Positions 1 to 7,184 are shown, counted from the first letter of the stretch. The stretch: 24,527 nt of DNA from Candidatus Neomicrothrix sp. UBA2110 (GCA_002331465.1 DCYM01000245.1:1-24527); one strand, 5' to 3'. Notes: generated by a model from the letters alone, not told the origin. Numbers and translations: made by a program.

Positions 1-717
1 GTCTTATTGATTATCAACGGGCCGATTCGCCGGGATCTCGAGATGACCGGAACCTTCAACGCCCTAGGAAATGCGGACCGTGCTTCTTCCGTTATCGGTC
101 GGGCGGTTCGACTAGGCCTAATCAATCTGCTTGATGTCCGTCCAGGCGAAATTGATCGATCAACACTCGGCCACCCGGGCAAGTTCACATATTGCATTGC
201 AGAAGACGAAGAAAATTCTTGGTGGCCGTCGCTGGCGGAAGAACGCCTCGGTGTAATCGAGGTCTCCTCTGTGACAGCGGTAGCGGCGATGGCACCGCGA
301 CAAATCATGAACGAATGGACCACCGATCCAGAGGAAATCTGCGACACCATCGCGGCTGAGATCCGAGCGAATCAGCTTCACTACTCGATCTGGGCTGGGA
401 ATTACACAGTCGTTGTGCCCGGCCAACTTCGACAGCATTTCAATGATGCTGGTTGGTCAAAAGCTGACATCAGGAATTATGTCTTTCAACAGGCTCGCGT
501 AAAGCGAGGTGAGTGGGCTGGGGTGGGTAAAGGTTCAGTTGTAAAGGATCGAGCTGACAGGGAATATCTGGCCATGGAATCTCCCGATGACTTACTTGTG
601 GTCGCGGCTGGAGGGCCGGCCGGGGGATTTGCTCAAATCATTCCGCCTTGGTTGGGAACGAAGAGTCGGGCAACTACCGTCGCTGTAGGAGCGTGTGTTG
701 ATTGTGAGGTGCCATAG
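1..717 (+). CDS. UGSC-neighbour protein, 5' end outside window
   Basis: The frame is open from base 1 to the TAG at 715-717, so the gene probably begins upstream; the TTG at base 7 is a doubtful start. I recognise the type only by pattern: the segment GRAVRLGLINL...RPGEIDRSTLGHPGKFTYCIAEDEE resembles conserved stretches that I associate with proteins encoded beside UGSC selenoprotein genes. No enzyme class can be named from motifs. Visible features are a Gly-rich segment near the C-terminus (AAGGPAGGFAQIIPPW) and a terminal CxxC (GACVDCEVP), which could be a redox or metal site. There is no signal peptide or membrane segment in the visible part. The stop lies 2 nt before the next ATG (720), so the two genes are almost certainly cotranscribed and probably act together, perhaps in thiol or selenol chemistry; that last step is inference. 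Confidence 0.6.
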   Translation, partial: VLLIINGPIRRDLEMTGTFNALGNADRASSVIGRAVRLGLINLLDVRPGEIDRSTLGHPGKFTYCIAEDEENSWWPSLAEERLGVIEVSSVTAVAAMAPRQIMNEWTTDPEEICDTIAAEIRANQLHYSIWAGNYTVVVPGQLRQHFNDAGWSKADIRNYVFQQARVKRGEWAGVGKGSVVKDRADREYLAMESPDDLLVVAAGGPAGGFAQIIPPWLGTKSRATTVAVGACVDCEVP

Positions 718-719
718 AT

Positions 720-1238
720 ATGGAGCTACTTAACCCAAGTCATGAGCAACAACGAGCTGGTAGCGCACCGCCGCCGCGTCTCGACACCCTCGAAGGGGCG
801 GTTATCGGAGTCATATCCAACGGCAAAGAGAACACAGTTCCCTTCTTCGACCGAGTTGAGTCAATCTTACGTGAGCGTTACGGAGTAGCGAAAGTTGTCC
901 GCAGGACGAAGTTGAATTACAGCGCTCCCGCAGAAGTCGACTTGATGTCCGAGGCAATGGGGTGGGATGCGGTTCTGAGCGGAGTGGGTGACTGAGGTAG
1001 CTGCTCGTCGTGTAGTTTGCACGACGCTGTTGTCGCAGAACGCAATGGGGTGCCCGCGATCAGCGTCATGACGTCGGCATTTGTAGACGCCGCTGAATTG
1101 ATGGCACGGGTTCAAGGGGTACCACGCCATCCGTTTGCGGTGATCGAACATCCGATTGCAAGCGCCGACGCTGCTGGAATCGATGCTAGAGCTCAAGAAG
1201 CCGTTGAGAAGGTCGTAGCAGTATTGGTTTCTCTGTGA
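720..1238 (+). CDS. UGSC-family selenoprotein (in-frame UGA = Sec92)
   Basis: The ATG at 720 has a good ribosome site (GAGGTG, 706-711, 8 nt spacing). The frame meets TGA at 993-995 and then stays open to the TGA at 1236-1238. Read through, it is a 172-residue protein with Sec at 92 in the string GVGD-U-GSCSSC, the defining motif of the UGSC family reported from marine metagenomes; Cys forms (CGSC) exist in relatives. The part after the TGA has no ATG near its beginning and continues the same fold (HDAVVAERNGVPAISVMTSAF), so it is not a separate gene. A hairpin typical of bacterial SECIS elements follows the TGA. The extra Cys98 gives UxxC plus CxxC spacing, suggesting a redox or selenol active site. 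Function unknown. It requires SelA/B/C/D encoded elsewhere. The alternative is a nonsense-mutated pseudogene, which the intact flanking sequence argues against. Confidence 0.88.
993..995 (+). other. Selenocysteine UGA codon
   Basis: This TGA lies in frame inside the UGSC gene, between GAC (Asp91) and GGT-AGC-TGC (Gly-Ser-Cys). The family motif is exactly U/C-G-S-C at this place. Automated callers would stop here and miss the C-terminal 80 residues. Confidence 0.85.
1006..1026 (+). promoter_or_regulatory. Candidate bacterial SECIS hairpin
   Basis: CGTCGTG (1006-1012) pairs perfectly with CACGACG (1020-1026); adding the T-G pair 1013/1019 leaves a 5-nt apical loop AGTTT (1014-1018) with G at the second loop position. 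The hairpin starts 10 nt after the UGA and the loop begins 18 nt after it. This fits the known bacterial SECIS rule of a short stem-loop inside the coding region just downstream of UGA with a G at the start of the loop, read by SelB. The sequence also codes protein, so pairing by chance is possible. Confidence 0.65.
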
Positions 1239-1239
1239 T

Positions 1240-1713
1240 CTAAGGAAACTGAAACTTCGCGTAGTCGAGGGGTAACGCTGTGGTCCGCTTTAGTTCTTCC
1301 ATCTCAAAAATGGTTCGCACATCATAGAGGGCGACTCGTTCGATCAACCGCTTGTAGAAGTCGTCGTATGACCGGATGTCGGGAACTACTACTCGGAGCA
1401 TGTAATCGATCTCTCCGCTGGTTCGAAAAGCCTCAACGATCTCAGGGAATTCTTCGATGGCCGTAGCGAAATCCGCTAACCATGTCGCTGAGTGGTCATT
1501 CGTCCGAATTTGCACCAAAGCGTTGATCCCTAACGACAGACGTTCAGGGTCAAGGATCGCTACCTCTCGCTGAATGATGCCCTCTCGACGCAAGTTCTGG
1601 ACTCGCCTCCAGCAAGGAGTTGGAGTCAAACCAACTTCGGCCCCCAACTCCCGGGCTGAACGGGTCGAATCCTCTTGTAAGAGATGCAGTATTTCTCGAT
1701 CAATAAGGTCCAC
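1240..1713 (-). CDS. Lrp/AsnC family transcriptional regulator
   Basis: A 157-residue DNA-binding regulator. From GTG at 1713 the protein opens M-D-L-I-D-R-E-I-L, the usual Lrp start; an open stretch of 17 codons upstream (TTG at 1764) lacks this match and lies over promoter-like DNA. The N-terminal helix-turn-helix includes RSARELGAEVGLTPTPCWRR; the PTPCWRRV segment resembles the DecR/YbaO branch of the family. The C-terminal RAM ligand-binding domain is seen in GEIDYMLRVVVPDIRSYDDF. Lrp-type proteins form octamers and sense small ligands, often amino acids. Its stop is 1 bp from the stop of the UGSC gene on the other strand, so antisense interference is possible. Two direct repeats upstream may be its own operator. 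The ligand is unknown. Confidence 0.88.
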   Translation of the reverse strand: MDLIDREILHLLQEDSTRSARELGAEVGLTPTPCWRRVQNLRREGIIQREVAILDPERLSLGINALVQIRTNDHSATWLADFATAIEEFPEIVEAFRTSGEIDYMLRVVVPDIRSYDDFYKRLIERVALYDVRTIFEMEELKRTTALPLDYAKFQFP

Positions 1714-1719
1714 AACACA

Positions 1720-1725
1720 AGAGTA
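1720..1725 (-). promoter_or_regulatory. Candidate -10 of leaderless Lrp-type gene
   Basis: On the minus strand TACTCT is followed by 6 nt and then the GTG at 1713. The same arrangement recurs at several other starts in the window, and no Shine-Dalgarno site is visible here. Confidence 0.45.
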
Positions 1726-1726
1726 A

Positions 1727-1737
1727 TGCACAAAAAT
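1727..1737 (+). repeat. Direct repeat copy 1, candidate Lrp operator
   Basis: TGCACAAAAAT matches the copy at 1758-1768 in 10 of 11 bases. The copies start 31 bp apart, about three helical turns, just upstream of the -10 of the Lrp-type gene. Such phased sites would suit an oligomeric Lrp protein controlling itself and perhaps the divergent gene at 1827. Confidence 0.4.
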
Positions 1738-1757
1738 CTGTCGGCGAGCATAAATAT

Positions 1758-1768
1758 TGCACAAATAT
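1758..1768 (+). repeat. Direct repeat copy 2, candidate Lrp operator
   Basis: TGCACAAATAT, the partner of 1727-1737, differing by one base. It lies in the divergent region between the Lrp-type gene and the DUF6356 gene. Confidence 0.4.
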
Positions 1769-1814
1769 GGTAGAACACGGGTTTCAAGGCAACAACGTGT
1801 CGTAGTGATAAACC

Positions 1815-1820
1815 TATGAT
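1815..1820 (+). promoter_or_regulatory. Candidate -10 of leaderless DUF6356 gene
   Basis: TATGAT is 6 nt upstream of the GTG at 1827, placing the likely transcription start at or beside the start codon. No clear -35 and no Shine-Dalgarno site are seen. Confidence 0.55.
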
Positions 1821-1826
1821 CTTGGT

Positions 1827-2093
1827 GTGGCCATAAAGGATTACTTCACTGAACATCCGGCTTCGGTAGGGGAGACCTATCGAGAGCATTTCCGCGTAGC
1901 GAGTCACTTCGCGAAGGGCTTGGCGTTAGCGTCTATGGCCGCCGCGATCCACGCGATAGCCCCTAGTTTGTTCGCCTCCACCGCGAGCACAAAGATTCGA
2001 CAACTTCACTCAGAAATGACCGCAGGCTTCCGCGGTGAGACCAATGGGGATCTTGTTCGTGAAGAAATAGTGCACCCCCAGCCCGCCGGATAG
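1827..2093 (+). CDS. DUF6356 family protein
   Basis: An 88-residue protein starting with GTG. The N-terminal string FTEHPASVGETYREH and the downstream APSLFASTASTKIRQLHSEM are the hallmarks of the DUF6356 family, short proteins of unknown function in actinobacteria and proteobacteria. A hydrophobic stretch, roughly residues 28-50 (AKGLALASMAAAIHAIAPSLF), probably forms one membrane helix or hairpin. The family core ends near residue 66; the C-terminal tail is not conserved as far as I recall. The gene stands alone, converging with the CadI-like gene 9 bp away. No reaction or partner can be suggested. Confidence 0.8.
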   Translation: MAIKDYFTEHPASVGETYREHFRVASHFAKGLALASMAAAIHAIAPSLFASTASTKIRQLHSEMTAGFRGETNGDLVREEIVHPQPAG

Positions 2094-2102
2094 GGATTTG
2101 AC

Positions 2103-2501
2103 TCAGGAACAGCAGACAGAAACCGATTCGAACTGTTCGTTATCACCAGTCTTGACGTACCACTCCCACCGAAGTTCGTCTGGTCCCTGAATCCAGGTCT
2201 CGGTCTTGTCCGCGTAGCAGCACATCGTTTCGTCGATCCCAGTAGTGGCTAAACCCTCCTCCGTCATGCGGAGGTCAGCTTCCGCGACCATGACTGTGTT
2301 TTCGACTTCAACGCCCAAATGGTTAATCGAACCCCCGGTTTCGGGATTTTCGAATAAAACTAATTTGAGGGGAGGGTCTTCAATAGAAAAATTCGCGTAG
2401 CCGGGTCGGGTCTTAGTCGGCGCGGTAGAAAACATCTTCGAATAGAACGCTATTGCTTCATCTAGATCGGCAACATTGATCGCGAGTTGTAAACGGCTCA
2501 T
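2103..2501 (-). CDS. ArsI/CadI-like VOC-fold protein
   Basis: A 132-residue protein of the ArsI/CadI group in the glyoxalase/bleomycin-resistance/dioxygenase superfamily. ArsI is an Fe(II)-dependent C-As lyase that degrades trivalent organoarsenicals; CadI is the metal-induced mycobacterial relative. Visible marks are MSRLQLAINVADLDEAIAFY at the N-terminus, likely metal ligands Gln5, His61 and Glu113, the vicinal pair Cys94-Cys95 (MCCYAD) that binds As(III) in ArsI, and a C-terminal Cys130-Cys131 pair. The start at 2501 matches the family; the 22 extra upstream codons do not. It lies 82 bp downstream of the SnoaL-like gene on the same strand. No arsR or arsenic transporter is present, so the substrate is inferred from family only. 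Confidence 0.85.
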   Translation of the reverse strand: MSRLQLAINVADLDEAIAFYSKMFSTAPTKTRPGYANFSIEDPPLKLVLFENPETGGSINHLGVEVENTVMVAEADLRMTEEGLATTGIDETMCCYADKTETWIQGPDELRWEWYVKTGDNEQFESVSVCCS

Positions 2502-2583
2502 TTTTTTGCTCAAAGTGGGGTCAGTTAGTAATCCAATTATTGCTCTTGAATGTAGCGCGGGCTGCATGCAGCGGAGTCTGCAT

Positions 2584-3021
2584 TCAATCTCGGAGAAATG
2601 TTAGATCGAATCGGCGGGTTGCGAATCGCCATCCTTCTGTGCTGCGAATAAAAAGATCATGGTATTCGCCGACATACTTCGGAAGTCCAGATGGAGCGGG
2701 TGACTCTGCGATGCCAGTTGAAGAATCATGACGGAAGTTAAGTAGATAACACAGACCGATCGCCTCGTCGCCGTTCACATGGATCAATACATTGGTGCAG
2801 AGATGTCTAGATTGTCGCCTAGCGACCGCTTCTCTTCGTTTAAAACCTGCTCGTATTTCTTCTTGCCCGATCATGCTCACGTCAGGACCAGTCCAGCTTC
2901 CGTCGGAGGTAAAAAGATCGGCGATAGCGCTGGCATTCCCGAAGTCGACTAAATGGCAATATTCGGAGATCAGCTTTTCGCAAGCATTTTCATCTAGAAG
3001 TCGTTGTAGCTCAATTTCCAT
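2584..3021 (-). CDS. NTF2/SnoaL-like family protein
   Basis: A 145-residue protein with the cone-shaped alpha+beta fold of the SnoaL-like/nuclear transport factor 2 family: helical N-terminus CEKLISEYCHLVDFGNASAIADLF, then FTSDGSWTGPD, then strand segments ending in GEYHDLFIRSTEGWRFATRR. Members include polyketide cyclases, dehydratases, isomerases and ring-hydroxylating dioxygenase small subunits; no specific activity can be assigned. The ATG at 3021 has a strong Shine-Dalgarno site (GGAGGA, about 4 nt before it in the minus-strand reading CGGGAGGAATC-ATG), so this mRNA has a leader, unlike many neighbours. It diverges from the DNA glycosylase gene. Confidence 0.8.
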   Translation of the reverse strand: MEIELQRLLDENACEKLISEYCHLVDFGNASAIADLFTSDGSWTGPDVSMIGQEEIRAGFKRREAVARRQSRHLCTNVLIHVNGDEAIGLCYLLNFRHDSSTGIAESPAPSGLPKYVGEYHDLFIRSTEGWRFATRRFDLTFLRD

Positions 3022-3091
3022 GATTCCTCCCGTAGTGCGGACCTCAGTGTCCCACTTGAACGACTCGCGAACTTAAACTCGCTCCGCAGGC

Positions 3092-3097
3092 TATTTT
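3092..3097 (+). promoter_or_regulatory. Candidate -10 of leaderless tag gene
   Basis: TATTTT is followed by 6 nt (CTGGTT) and the GTG start at 3104. No Shine-Dalgarno site is visible. Confidence 0.5.
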
Positions 3098-3103
3098 CTG
3101 GTT

Positions 3104-3721
3104 GTGGCTGTCGGAACTTTGGTGCGCGCAGATGGGACAGTGGTCTGCTCTTGGGGTGAGAAACATACGGATTATGCGCGTTACCACGACATCGAATGGG
3201 GTGTGCCCATTACTGATGACGTGCGGCTCTACGAAAAGATGTGCTTAGAGGGATTCCAGTCGGGGCTCTCATGGCTGACTATCTTGCGAAAGCGTGAAAA
3301 TTTTCGGTCAGCTTTCGTCGGATTTGAAATAGAGGCAGTGGCCAAATTTGGTAAATCAGACGTCGAGAGACTTCTCAACGATGCGGGAATAGTTCGACAT
3401 CGCGGCAAAATTGAGGCCACTATTACCAATGCTCGGGCCGCACTTCAGACCATAGAAACCCATGGCTCTTTGTCGAAGTTTTTTTGGAGTTTTGAGCCTC
3501 AACATCATCATCCCATCAAGACGTCGTCGGATGTAGCAGCTGCGACAGTCGAATCTGAAGAGATGAGCAAAGCCTTGAAGAAACTTGGATGGCGCTTCGT
3601 CGGTCCCACAACTTGCTACTCGCTGATGCAAGCTGACGGCATAGTTAACGATCACTTCTTGAGCTGCTTTCGACACAACCAAATCGAGACGGCCAGAACC
3701 GCTGCAAAAGAACCGATCTAG
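3104..3721 (+). CDS. tag: DNA-3-methyladenine glycosylase I
   Basis: A 205-residue base-excision repair enzyme that cleaves the glycosidic bond of 3-methyladenine in alkylated DNA. It aligns by eye with E. coli Tag along its length: YHDIEWGVP, CLEGFQSGLSW with the catalytic-site Glu49, DAGIVRHRGKI, FVGPTTCYSLMQA and NDHFLSC. The zinc site of Tag (two Cys and two His) is preserved as Cys15, His28, His184 and Cys188. The N-terminus is about 11 residues longer than in E. coli; the GTG at 3104 is supported by the -10 at 3092. The CoA-transferase gene follows 30 bp later on the same strand but has its own ribosome site, so cotranscription is possible without a functional link. Confidence 0.93.
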   Translation: MAVGTLVRADGTVVCSWGEKHTDYARYHDIEWGVPITDDVRLYEKMCLEGFQSGLSWLTILRKRENFRSAFVGFEIEAVAKFGKSDVERLLNDAGIVRHRGKIEATITNARAALQTIETHGSLSKFFWSFEPQHHHPIKTSSDVAAATVESEEMSKALKKLGWRFVGPTTCYSLMQADGIVNDHFLSCFRHNQIETARTAAKEPI

Positions 3722-3751
3722 GCTCAACCCCAAATGATGTAAGGGGGAAGG

Positions 3752-6091
3752 GTGCTCGACAACTATCGCGTCATTGATTTAACCGACCGCCGAGGCTGGC
3801 TAACAGGATTCTTGCTTGCTCAATTGGGCTGCGATGTGGTGTTGGCCGAACCAGATGGAGGTTGGCTACGCGACGATTGGTTCGAGGCGTATAACCGTGG
3901 GAAACGATCAGTCATCGTGCGCGACATCGCTGATATTGAGGATCTCGCGGCGGATGCCGACTTCGTTATCGACTGTGGAGCTCACTCGCTGCCGGTAGAC
4001 CTCCCCGAACTCCGGCGCAAGAATCCACAACTAATAACGGTGTCGATGACGGCCTTTGGGACTGACGGACCCAAGGCCAGCTGGTTAGCAACCGATCTAA
4101 CCTTGGTCGCTGCTAGTGGTCAAATGATCTGTAACGGAGACGCAGACCGCGCCCCTGTGCGCATTTCGATACCACAAGCTTGGTCCCACTCAGCATGTCA
4201 GGCACTAGTCGGCGCGTTAGTAGCCAACGATGAGCGATCTCGCTCCGGTCATGGGCAACACGTCGATGTCTCTACTCAACAAGCGATGGCCGAAACTGCA
4301 CTCCCAGCGATCTTGCACGGACCGGCCGGCCTACCCCCTCAGGAACGGATGGCAGGCGGTGTGCAGCAGGGACCGGTACATCTTCGGTGGACCTACCCTT
4401 GTTCCGACGGTGAGGTTCTGATCACCGTCGCGTTCGGAGCGATGATCGGCCCTATGTTCGGGCGGTTTATGAACTGGATGTGCGAAGAGGGGGGCTGCGA
4501 TGAAGCGACCCGCGACAAAGACTGGGTGGATTTCGCCCTGCACATTCAGAACGGTGATGAAACCCTTGAGGAGCTGTCGCGAGTGATGGACCTCATTGCT
4601 GACTTTGCGAGGACCAAAACGAAGGCCGAGTTCTTGCAAGAGAGCCTAGATCGCACTCTTTTGGTTACTCCAATAACGGACTTGGCGGACGTAGTCGAAA
4701 GTGAACAATTCGCAGCACGCCAATTTTGGGACGACGTCTCTGGAGTCCGTCATCCAGGGCCTTTTATTCACGCCAGCGAATCCCCATTGCGTCGACTCGG
4801 CCCCGCACCGGATTTAGGTCAACATGACAAAGAGGTTCGGGTCTCGCGAAAGTCGCGTCCCGAACTTCCTCCACCCGCCCAAAAGCTTGAACCGAGTCGA
4901 CCTCTAGAAGGCCTTAAAGTTCTAGATTTTTCGTGGGTGGCTGCGGGACCGCTGACGACGAAACTGCTTGCATTTTGGGGAGCAGAAGTCGTTCGACTTG
5001 AATCGGTGACTCGCCCGTGTTTACTCAGAGGGGCCTTGGGTCATCGAGACGACATTCCTGAACAAGAAAACGCAATTACTTGGCACTCGGTAAACGCCAA
5101 CAAGATGAGCTTGGCAATTAACCTTTCTAAGCCCGAGGCCAAACAAGTTGTTCTCGACTTGGCTGCATGGGCCGATATCGCAGTCGAATCGTTCACCCCT
5201 GGAACTCTGGACGCGATGGGAATGGGGTACGAAGTACTTCGCGAAATCAACCCGGGGATCATTCTTTTGTCGAGCTGCGTCTTCGGACAAACGGGTCCGA
5301 TGCGAGACTTTGCTGGATTCGGAAATCTTGCGGCCGCGGTCGCCGGGTTTTATGACATCACGGGATGGCCAGACCGCGGTGCTGCCGGACCGTACATGGC
5401 TTATACCGACTACACGTCGCCTCGGTTCACTGCAGCAGCCCTTCTAGCGGCACTTGATTACCGACGGCGCACCGGAGAAGGCCAATATTTGGATTTTTCC
5501 CAGGCCGAGGCGGCAACGCACTATCTAACCCCCGGGATAGTGGACTACCAAAGGACCGGCCAAGTCCCAACTCGTCGCGGGAACAGTGACCCGGACATGG
5601 CCCCGCATGGGGTGTACCCAGCCGCGGGAGTAGACAAATGGTGTGCCATCGCATGTGAAAATGATGAACAATGGCGATCCTTTTGCCAAGAAATGCGCCG
5701 CGAAGACCTTGCCGAACTCACTCTTCGCGAACGACAGGAGCAATCGGTAGCACTCGACAATGACATCGGCGAGTGGACGAAGAATCAAAGTGCGGGAGGT
5801 TTACAAATACGGCTGCAACAACATGGAATTGCGGCTCACATGGTTCAGGACACCTCTGACTGTATGAACGACCCGCAGTTGGTTCATCGAGGCCACTTTC
5901 CTTGGGCACCACATCCGGAAGCAGGTCAGGTGATGATTGATGGCATTCCTTATCAACTTTCACGATCGGTCGGTGGTTTCGAGTGGGCGGGCCCAACGTA
6001 TGGCCAGCATTCGATGGAAGTTCTAGAAGACATTCTTGGTTATGACGGCGACCAAATCGCTGAACTAGCGATCGCGGAGGTTCTCGAATGA
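3752..6091 (+). CDS. Fused double CaiB/BaiF CoA-transferase
   Basis: A 779-residue protein made of two class III (CaiB/BaiF) CoA-transferase units in tandem; single-unit enzymes are about 400 residues and work as interlocked dimers. Unit 1 spans about 1-360, unit 2 about 385-779. Each keeps the aspartate that carries the acyl-CoA intermediate in formyl-CoA transferase: Asp172 (GQHVDVSTQQA) and Asp581 (GQYLDFSQAEA). Unit 2 has the typical opening LEGLKVLDFSWVAAGPLTTK and the WHSVNANKMSLAINL segment; unit 1 is more divergent, with its opening shortened to VIDLTDRRGWLTGF. The GTG start follows a purine-rich ribosome site (AAGGGGGAAG). The thioesterase gene lies 21 bp downstream, suggesting a shared role in CoA-linked catabolism of a carboxylic acid. 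Acyl donor and acceptor are unknown. Confidence 0.92.
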   Translation: MLDNYRVIDLTDRRGWLTGFLLAQLGCDVVLAEPDGGWLRDDWFEAYNRGKRSVIVRDIADIEDLAADADFVIDCGAHSLPVDLPELRRKNPQLITVSMTAFGTDGPKASWLATDLTLVAASGQMICNGDADRAPVRISIPQAWSHSACQALVGALVANDERSRSGHGQHVDVSTQQAMAETALPAILHGPAGLPPQERMAGGVQQGPVHLRWTYPCSDGEVLITVAFGAMIGPMFGRFMNWMCEEGGCDEATRDKDWVDFALHIQNGDETLEELSRVMDLIADFARTKTKAEFLQESLDRTLLVTPITDLADVVESEQFAARQFWDDVSGVRHPGPFIHASESPLRRLGPAPDLGQHDKEVRVSRKSRPELPPPAQKLEPSRPLEGLKVLDFSWVAAGPLTTKLLAFWGAEVVRLESVTRPCLLRGALGHRDDIPEQENAITWHSVNANKMSLAINLSKPEAKQVVLDLAAWADIAVESFTPGTLDAMGMGYEVLREINPGIILLSSCVFGQTGPMRDFAGFGNLAAAVAGFYDITGWPDRGAAGPYMAYTDYTSPRFTAAALLAALDYRRRTGEGQYLDFSQAEAATHYLTPGIVDYQRTGQVPTRRGNSDPDMAPHGVYPAAGVDKWCAIACENDEQWRSFCQEMRREDLAELTLRERQEQSVALDNDIGEWTKNQSAGGLQIRLQQHGIAAHMVQDTSDCMNDPQLVHRGHFPWAPHPEAGQVMIDGIPYQLSRSVGGFEWAGPTYGQHSMEVLEDILGYDGDQIAELAIAEVLE

Positions 6092-6112
6092 GGGCTGCAT
6101 GTATGAGCCAGA

Positions 6113-6610
6113 ATGCGTACCATCCCCGACGTGACAAAAAGCTCCACGGATCCCTACGCTCAAACCACTGCCGAGCCTTATCCGCTTGAGCGGTCTGGCG
6201 TAGACCACTGCTTTGGCTGCTCGGTATCTAACGATGAAGGCTTGCGTCTCACGTTTTTTAGGTACGACGACGGCACGGTCGAAACGAGACACCAAACCGC
6301 TGAACATCACTGCGGTTTTAACACCGTCATCCACGGCGGAATCCAGGCCACGATCTTGGACGAAGTTATGGGCGTCGCGGCCCACGGCTCGCTTCCGACA
6401 GAAGCGCCAGACCTAGCGTGTGCGACAGCGGAGATGCATTTGACCTACCTACGGCCGGCATTCATAGCCGATGAGGTGATTGGACGGGCATGGGTGGTGG
6501 CCTCAGAAGATAGTGACATCTACGTAGAATCCGTGCTGCTATCGAGCGATATGAGAGAACTGACTACCGCCACTTCACGATGGCGGCAAATGCGGACTGA
6601 GCCGATCTGA
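6113..6610 (+). CDS. PaaI-like hotdog-fold thioesterase
   Basis: A 165-residue hotdog-fold acyl-CoA thioesterase of the PaaI/THEM4 type. Visible marks are the CFGC segment (33-36), NDEGLRLTFFRYDDG, the active-site loop GFNTVIHGGIQATILDEVMG with His74-Gly-Gly and Asp83/Glu84, and the strand AEMHLTYLRPAF. It hydrolyses acyl- or aryl-CoA esters in related proteins; the substrate here is unknown. The frame is closed by a stop at 6104-6106, so ATG 6113 is the earliest start. It lies 21 bp after the CoA-transferase gene and is probably cotranscribed with it. The stop is 1 bp from the end of the convergent folate gene. Confidence 0.87.
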   Translation: MRTIPDVTKSSTDPYAQTTAEPYPLERSGVDHCFGCSVSNDEGLRLTFFRYDDGTVETRHQTAEHHCGFNTVIHGGIQATILDEVMGVAAHGSLPTEAPDLACATAEMHLTYLRPAFIADEVIGRAWVVASEDSDIYVESVLLSSDMRELTTATSRWRQMRTEPI

Positions 6611-6611
6611 T

Positions 6612-7184
6612 TTAAGTCGGCAGTTCTCCTATGGCGGTTACGCCGCTTTCTGACGCTATGTGCGTCATCGAAACATCGTGTGGTTCTGTCGGAAGCGCTG
6701 GAAATATGAATTCATCGGTGATGATGCCGACACGCAAACAGTCACCCGGGACCCGCGTCAACAGTTCGTCGTAGTAGCCAACGCCTTGACCGAGTCGGTT
6801 GCCCTTCAAATCGAAGGCGAGTCCTGGAACAAGGGCGACGGAAATACGTTCAATCGAAATTTCTGCTGCACCCGCCACGGGTTGGGCGTAGCCATAGGGA
6901 TGCTGTTCCATGGGGCCGGCCGATGAGTGAACTGTAAGCACACCAGATTGAGGGGTCCTCGTAGTAGCAAACTTTCCCCACCCCAACTGGTCAGCTAATG
7001 CGTCAAGCGAGATTTCTGTCCGCATAGCCCTATAGAACAAAAATAATCCCGTTCGTTGATCAAGGAACGCCATTAACCCTGCCACTATTTGCTGTTCAAC
7101 TTTCTGCTCAGGGGATGCTCGCAGTTGACGCAGCCTTTTGCGCCAGGTTGCTTTATCAGCGACGGGACTGAGGTCAGCCTCCAC
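6612..7184 (-). CDS. 5-formyltetrahydrofolate cyclo-ligase
   Basis: A 190-residue enzyme that converts 5-formyl-THF to 5,10-methenyl-THF with ATP, recycling a folate side product in the cytoplasm. The signature is VPGLAFDLKGNRLGQGVGYY (about residues 118-137), and the N-terminal helix KATWRKRLRQLRASPEQ is typical. Length fits the family. The GTG at 7184 overlaps the end of the Dus gene by 11 nt and has an excellent ribosome site inside that gene (GGAGGT, 8 nt spacing), so translation is coupled. It is the last gene of the Maf-Dus-cyclo-ligase operon. Confidence 0.93.
   Translation of the reverse strand: MEADLSPVADKATWRKRLRQLRASPEQKVEQQIVAGLMAFLDQRTGLFLFYRAMRTEISLDALADQLGWGKFATTRTPQSGVLTVHSSAGPMEQHPYGYAQPVAGAAEISIERISVALVPGLAFDLKGNRLGQGVGYYDELLTRVPGDCLRVGIITDEFIFPALPTEPHDVSMTHIASESGVTAIGELPT

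Noticed and set aside
720..995. A 91-residue gene ending at the TGA, with a separate gene at 1017-1238
   Set aside because: The two pieces share one frame, join into one family sequence at the UGSC motif, and the second piece has no ribosome site or ATG near its beginning.
2540..3076. Plus-strand frames at 2540-2731 and 2792-3076
   Set aside because: They are shadows of the SnoaL-like gene, with no recognisable sequence.
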